DNA from: Sparassis latifolia
Lineage: Eukaryota > Basidiomycota > Agaricomycetes > Polyporales > Sparassidaceae
DNA length: 64,000 bases
Assembly: GCA_018466975.1 (NCBI GenBank)
Contig: CM031554.1
Location: 868,001 to 932,000, forward strand
Reading direction: 5' to 3'
The notes under the pieces: generated by a model
Databases searched by the model: none
The model's input: only the letters and a program-made list of their open reading frames with translations
What the model was told of the DNA's origin: nothing
Shown: one piece after another, positions 60,180-64,000 of the stretch
Layout of the letters: the number at the start of each line of letters is the position of its first letter
Numbering within the stretch: the first letter of the stretch is position 1
Program-made: the position numbers and the translations under genes

Positions 60180-62325
60180 CGAAGTCAATCGGTTGTAGTA
60201 GTACATCTGTAAGACAAACAGATTGCGTGCAAGAGTGTTAGCAGATGCTGATAGCTTTAAGATGATGCGAGACGACCCACATCTGTCAGTGCGAACTATT
60301 ATATCACTTTGGACGGGGTGCACGACGGAGCGGTCGAGTCAGAGAGTGGGAGGCATACCTCGTTACGGTCAAACTCTCACATCTTGCGGAGGAAGCAGAT
60401 GGTTGGAAGCAGGTGTGAATGAAGGACAGATCGAGATGTTTTCAGGCCTATATTCCGAGGACACAAAGGGACTAACAGCTCGTACACGCACGATAAACAG
60501 CCACTACTGAAAACAGGATCAGTCCATGTGTCCGTTACGATCAATAGACGAACGGGATGAGTTTGTACGGAGTGACCCTAGACCACTTCTCCCACTGGTC
60601 ACCGAACTCCTTCTTCAGGATCCTATCTTCCTTCGACAGCCTGCTCACTGCTAGTCCAGGAATGATGATCCAATAGCTCAGCCACAAGACCACACAGGAA
60701 TTCCGTGCGGTCGCACTGAATCTGTCCAAATTCGACCACCATGAACCAGGGTCGAGAGACCACAAGACGGCGCCGATGATCTGCATGATCATGCCAGTGT
60801 AACTCGGGTGCCGGACGATGGAATACGGCCCAACTGTAACCAGTCGATGTTCCTCCTTCACAGAGAGCTCGTATGTGAAGAACCGTCCGAGTGTGCGATA
60901 GCACCACCAGCGGACGAGACCGCCCATGCCTATCAACGCCCAGCTTGCGACAAATGTTTTCGTGACGCGCAAGCCGCTGCTAGGCGACGGGAGAAGGAGA
61001 GATATATGCTCGGAGAGAGAAGGATATTCCTGGGCGAGAATCACAGCGATCTCAGCCGCTGCTGTAATGACCGCAACGGACTTGAACAATCCATGTCAAA
61101 TATTGCGAGAGACAGATCGTAGAAGGAATACCTTTATAATGTGGATCAAGGCATTGAAATTCCCGCGCGATATACTATCTGGTCTGTCATACTTCGACAG
61201 TTCCGAGGGTTTAGGAGGTGGATTGGGAGATGTCAAGCCAATGAACATGAAGACTGCATTAGATGCTAACAAGGGTATCTTCAAAAGAGGAGTGCTGAGA
61301 AGGGAACAGAAGTGAGGAACATATCGACCGGAATGTTACACTGACCTGCTCACGGTTTATATACGCAAGCCTTCTCCAGCTTTTTAGTTTGGAACGAAGG
61401 AGACATGGGAAAGTGGAGATACGCTGGCTGATGTCTTCAAGAAGAATTTTCCTCCGGATCTTTGTTCGCCGCAGAATCCTATTCGCAGTCAATAGAAGAA
61501 CACCAATGTGACCATGGAAGCGAAAACGGCAAACCCGGCATGCGCTCGATACAATTCGATGGAGAGTTTAGCAGGGGTAGATGTCAGCGGCTTCAGAGCG
61601 CGTTGCATGCCGGCTGTTTTCTCGACATGTGAACTACGGTACGACTGTGGTGTTCACAGCCTAAGTGAGAACCAGCCGCCGTAGCGCTGCTTACGCAGGA
61701 TCGCTCTATAGGACGCACCGTCTTCTATTGCCTTGCATTTTGCTTGAAGGAAGTTGGTGCCTACGTAGGAATGTTATCTGCAGCTGAAGCGTTAAAGCAA
61801 CTGTTGAAAAAGAAGAAGCTTGCGACTACCTGTAACTTGGAATTAGATGAGCAACCGATATCCTTATCGGAAAGGAATCCCACACGTACGTTGGCCATGA
61901 CGCGACCCATTAATACAAAAGGCAAGTCCGCTATCATGTATCACCACAGGAAGGTACAAGAAGGGAGCCATTACGTGTGTTGATGCCAAACTGGTGCTGA
62001 CGTCGAATCTTCTTCAATTGCGGGATACTTCTCCACGAAGGCCACGTCTTACGAGATGCATCATGGGAGTGCGGTGTCCGCGACCAGTGACTAATCGCTT
62101 CCTCATGCAGTGATGGGACTAATTACAGAGGAAAGGTTATGAGCTAGTTACAACTCCGAATCCACAAGTACTGACGTCGCTCACAATCTGTGAAAACTTG
62201 CGACTTAGCGCGGGATCCTGGACAAGAGGTTACATGTTTATAACTTGGATCATATTGAGCAAAGAAACACAATGCGACAATGCTGGCGATTCACTGAGCA
62301 TAAGGAAGACAGGCTCTCTATGGCA
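60180..62325 (-). repeat. ICMT-bearing repeat block, copy B
   Basis: Tandem partner of copy A at about 4.3-kb spacing, in the same orientation. Just before it, at about 60053-60060, sequence matching the 3' flank of the first unit (53500) joins directly to sequence matching 55700. The iron-ADH segment is missing from this unit. Confidence 0.8.
60541..61334 (-). pseudogene. ICMT copy B, 5' end damaged
   Basis: Exon 2 is fully open for 182 codons (SVAVITAAAEIAVILAQEYPS, GRFFTYELSV, VGPYSIVRHPSYTGM, KKEFGDQWEKWSR, KLIPFVY). Exon 1 has lost the normal ATG, which reads ATT at about 61332-61334. A one-base deletion in the CCCC run following LTSVP puts the remaining upstream Met out of frame. Coding sense resumes at KIPLLASNAVFMF. 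Expression from a later start is conceivable, but the N-terminal helix would be shortened. Confidence 0.65.
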
Positions 62326-62598
62326 AAAGTCTGGTAGAGAGATCCACGAGGAGCAATATGCCCATGGCATGTAATCACTCTGCCAGGACAAGCGACTTGA
62401 TATGCGCGACGAGGAGAGCGATTCAGACCTCCAAAGTTCCGACGTCGGTGTGCAGGATCCCCAGACAAGTGGAGAGGTTTATCCAAAACGCTCACTACGT
62501 CGTGCACGGTGACCGCGGCCCTGACAAGCAGACCGTCGGACGATGAGGCCGAAAACGACGCGTCGAAGCGATCACGTGCCTGCCGCAGTGTGACGTGA

Positions 62599-62640
62599 CG
62601 TGACTGTGATTCTAGAGACTTCGACGAATTTTCTTCAAGG
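62599..62640 (+). promoter_or_regulatory. HSP60 promoter elements, including a partial heat-shock element
   Basis: CGTGACTGTGATTC (62599-62612) is identical to a sequence in the peroxiredoxin promoter at a similar distance from the ATG. Downstream, GAATTTTC (62626-62633) followed by TTCAA forms two good units and one imperfect unit of an nGAAn heat-shock element. HSF control of HSP60 is established in fungi; the site itself is inferred. Confidence 0.4.
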
Positions 62641-62704
62641 GACTTCGTCACCAGCGACCTCCTCGTTCACCGAGTTTGCTCTTCTCGTCTTTCTCGCCGT
62701 CAAA

Positions 62705-64000
62705 ATGCACTCGCTCTCGCACTCGTCTTCCTCTGTGCTCCGCCGCGCCGCCATTAAAGCTGCAAAGCCTGCTCTTGCTCGCGGGGCTCACAAGGATATC
62801 AAGTTCTCGAATGAGGGGCGCGCCAGCATTTTGACTGGTGTTGACACTCTCGCCAACGCTGTGAGCGTCACCCTTGGCCCGAAGGGTGAGCTCAATGAAT
62901 TTTGATCTTCTCGCGTTGCTGACACGCCTATTCAGGTCGCAACGTCATCATCGAGCAGGCGTTCGGTGGTCCCAAAATCACGAAAGGTATGTTACGATAG
63001 TCTTATTCGTATAGCGTCTTAAAATAGTTATATGCAGACGGCGTCACTGTTGCTAAGTCTATCGTTCTCAAGGACAAGTTCGAGAACCTTGGTGCTCGGT
63101 GAGTCTGCCCAGATAAGATATATGAGCAATACTTATTTCTACGATAGTCTTGTTCAGGACGTCGCGCAGAAGACGAACGAGATTGCCGGTGACGGTACGA
63201 CGACTGCCACTGTGCTTGCGCGGGCAATTTACGCCGAGGGTGTGAAAAACGTCGCTGCCGGTTGCAACCCTATGGACCTACGCCGCGGTTCGCAAGCTGC
63301 AGTTGACCGCGTCGTCGAGTTCCTCGCTGCGCACACCAAGACCATCACGACATCCGCTGAGATTGCTCAGGTTGCAACAATTTCTGCGAACGGCGATACG
63401 CACGTCGGCAACCTGATCGCACAGGCCATGGAGAAGGTCGGCAAGGAGGGTGTCATCACTGTCAAGGAGGGCCGGACGATCGAGGACGAGATCGAGATCA
63501 CAGAGGGCATGCGCTTCGACCGTGGCTTCATCAGTCCATACTTCATCACGGACGTGAAGTCTCAGAGGGTTGAGTTCGAGAAGCCGTTGGTGCTCTTGTG
63601 CGAGAAGAAGATCAGCGCGTTGCAGGACATTATTCCGACGCTGGAGGCAGCTGCCCAGGCACGGCGGCCCCTGTTGATCGTCGCGGAGGATATTGACGGG
63701 GAGGCTTTGGCTGCGTGTGTCGTCAACAAGCTGCGTGGTCAGCTCCAGGTATGCGCAGTTAAGGCGCCCGGCTTCGGTGACAACCGCAAGTCGATTTTGG
63801 GTGACCTTGCGATTCTCACTGGCGGTACGGTGTTCACGGACGATTTGGACATCAAACTCGATCGTATGACACCCGACATGCTGGGCTCAACCGGCTCTGT
63901 GACCATCACCAAGGAGGACACCATCCTCCTCAACGGCGAAGGTTCCAAGGACTCGATCCAGGCGCGTTGCGAGCAGATTCGCAGTCTGATCAATGACCGT
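62705..64000 (+). CDS. HSP60: Mitochondrial chaperonin HSP60, 5' part (runs off the right edge)
   Basis: Group I chaperonin subunit that folds imported proteins in the mitochondrial matrix. The ATG at 62705 starts an Arg/Ser-rich presequence ([20 protein letters not shown]), followed by [20 protein letters not shown]. Small introns split [42 protein letters not shown] and [20 protein letters not shown]. The long open exon then carries the ATP-site [38 protein letters not shown] and LTGGTVF. The reading frame is intact to base 64000, about two thirds of a normal 575-residue protein. The upstream gap (62326-62704) contains the promoter only. Confidence 0.95.

Overview
The window reads as nuclear DNA of an agaricomycete-type (polypore-like) basidiomycete. 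The genes are GC-rich and cut by many GT-AG introns, most about 45-70 nt and a few longer. Protein families seen here are typical of that group: an NRPS-like adenylate-forming reductase relic, a DUF6534-type membrane protein relic, several ICMT paralogues, a cellular RNA-dependent RNA polymerase and ASX-homology proteins. There is no operon organisation. All functional assignments come from reading translations and motifs by eye; no database search was run.

Layout. 1-471 is the 3' end of an MRG/EAF3 chromatin gene. 538-11934 is a gene-poor accessory block. It holds decayed copies of an adenylate-forming reductase (1.3-2.9 kb), a DUF6534-like membrane protein (3.5-4.2 kb) and an MFS transporter (7.9-9.4 kb), and ends with an intact ICMT gene. 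A second truncated EAF3 3' end follows at 11935-12420, so the whole 11.4-kb block lies between direct repeats of the EAF3 tail. 12.5-33.4 kb is a conserved core: PRX5-type peroxiredoxin, NOC1/MAK21, PEX1, a fused lysine-ketoglutarate reductase/saccharopine dehydrogenase, MID1 and a QDE-1-like RdRP. 34.1-40.3 kb holds two HSL-type esterases. One looks intact; the other is broken by two near-identical 1.2-kb terminal-inverted-repeat elements. 40.5-48.5 kb is core again: NSE4, valyl-tRNA synthetase and an ASXH/RAMA-domain protein. 49.0-62.3 kb is a second accessory block made of ICMT copies, an FMN-dependent 2-hydroxy-acid dehydrogenase, an iron-type alcohol dehydrogenase/maleylacetate reductase, and a degraded tandem copy of that unit. 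The window ends inside a mitochondrial HSP60 gene.

The core genes serve unrelated housekeeping jobs: rRNA processing, peroxisome import, lysine metabolism, Ca2+ influx, RNA silencing, SMC5/6 function, translation and mitochondrial folding. The accessory blocks are linked by one repeated ICMT-bearing segment of about 1.6-2.1 kb. It occurs three times (10340-11934, 55870-58000, 60180-62325), and a fourth, more divergent ICMT gene lies at 49.0-49.8 kb. Only two of the four ICMT genes look intact. The most notable structures are the EAF3 direct repeats with an exact ICMT-block junction, the tandem duplication that lost its iron-ADH gene, and the twin non-autonomous DNA transposons with 2-bp target duplications.
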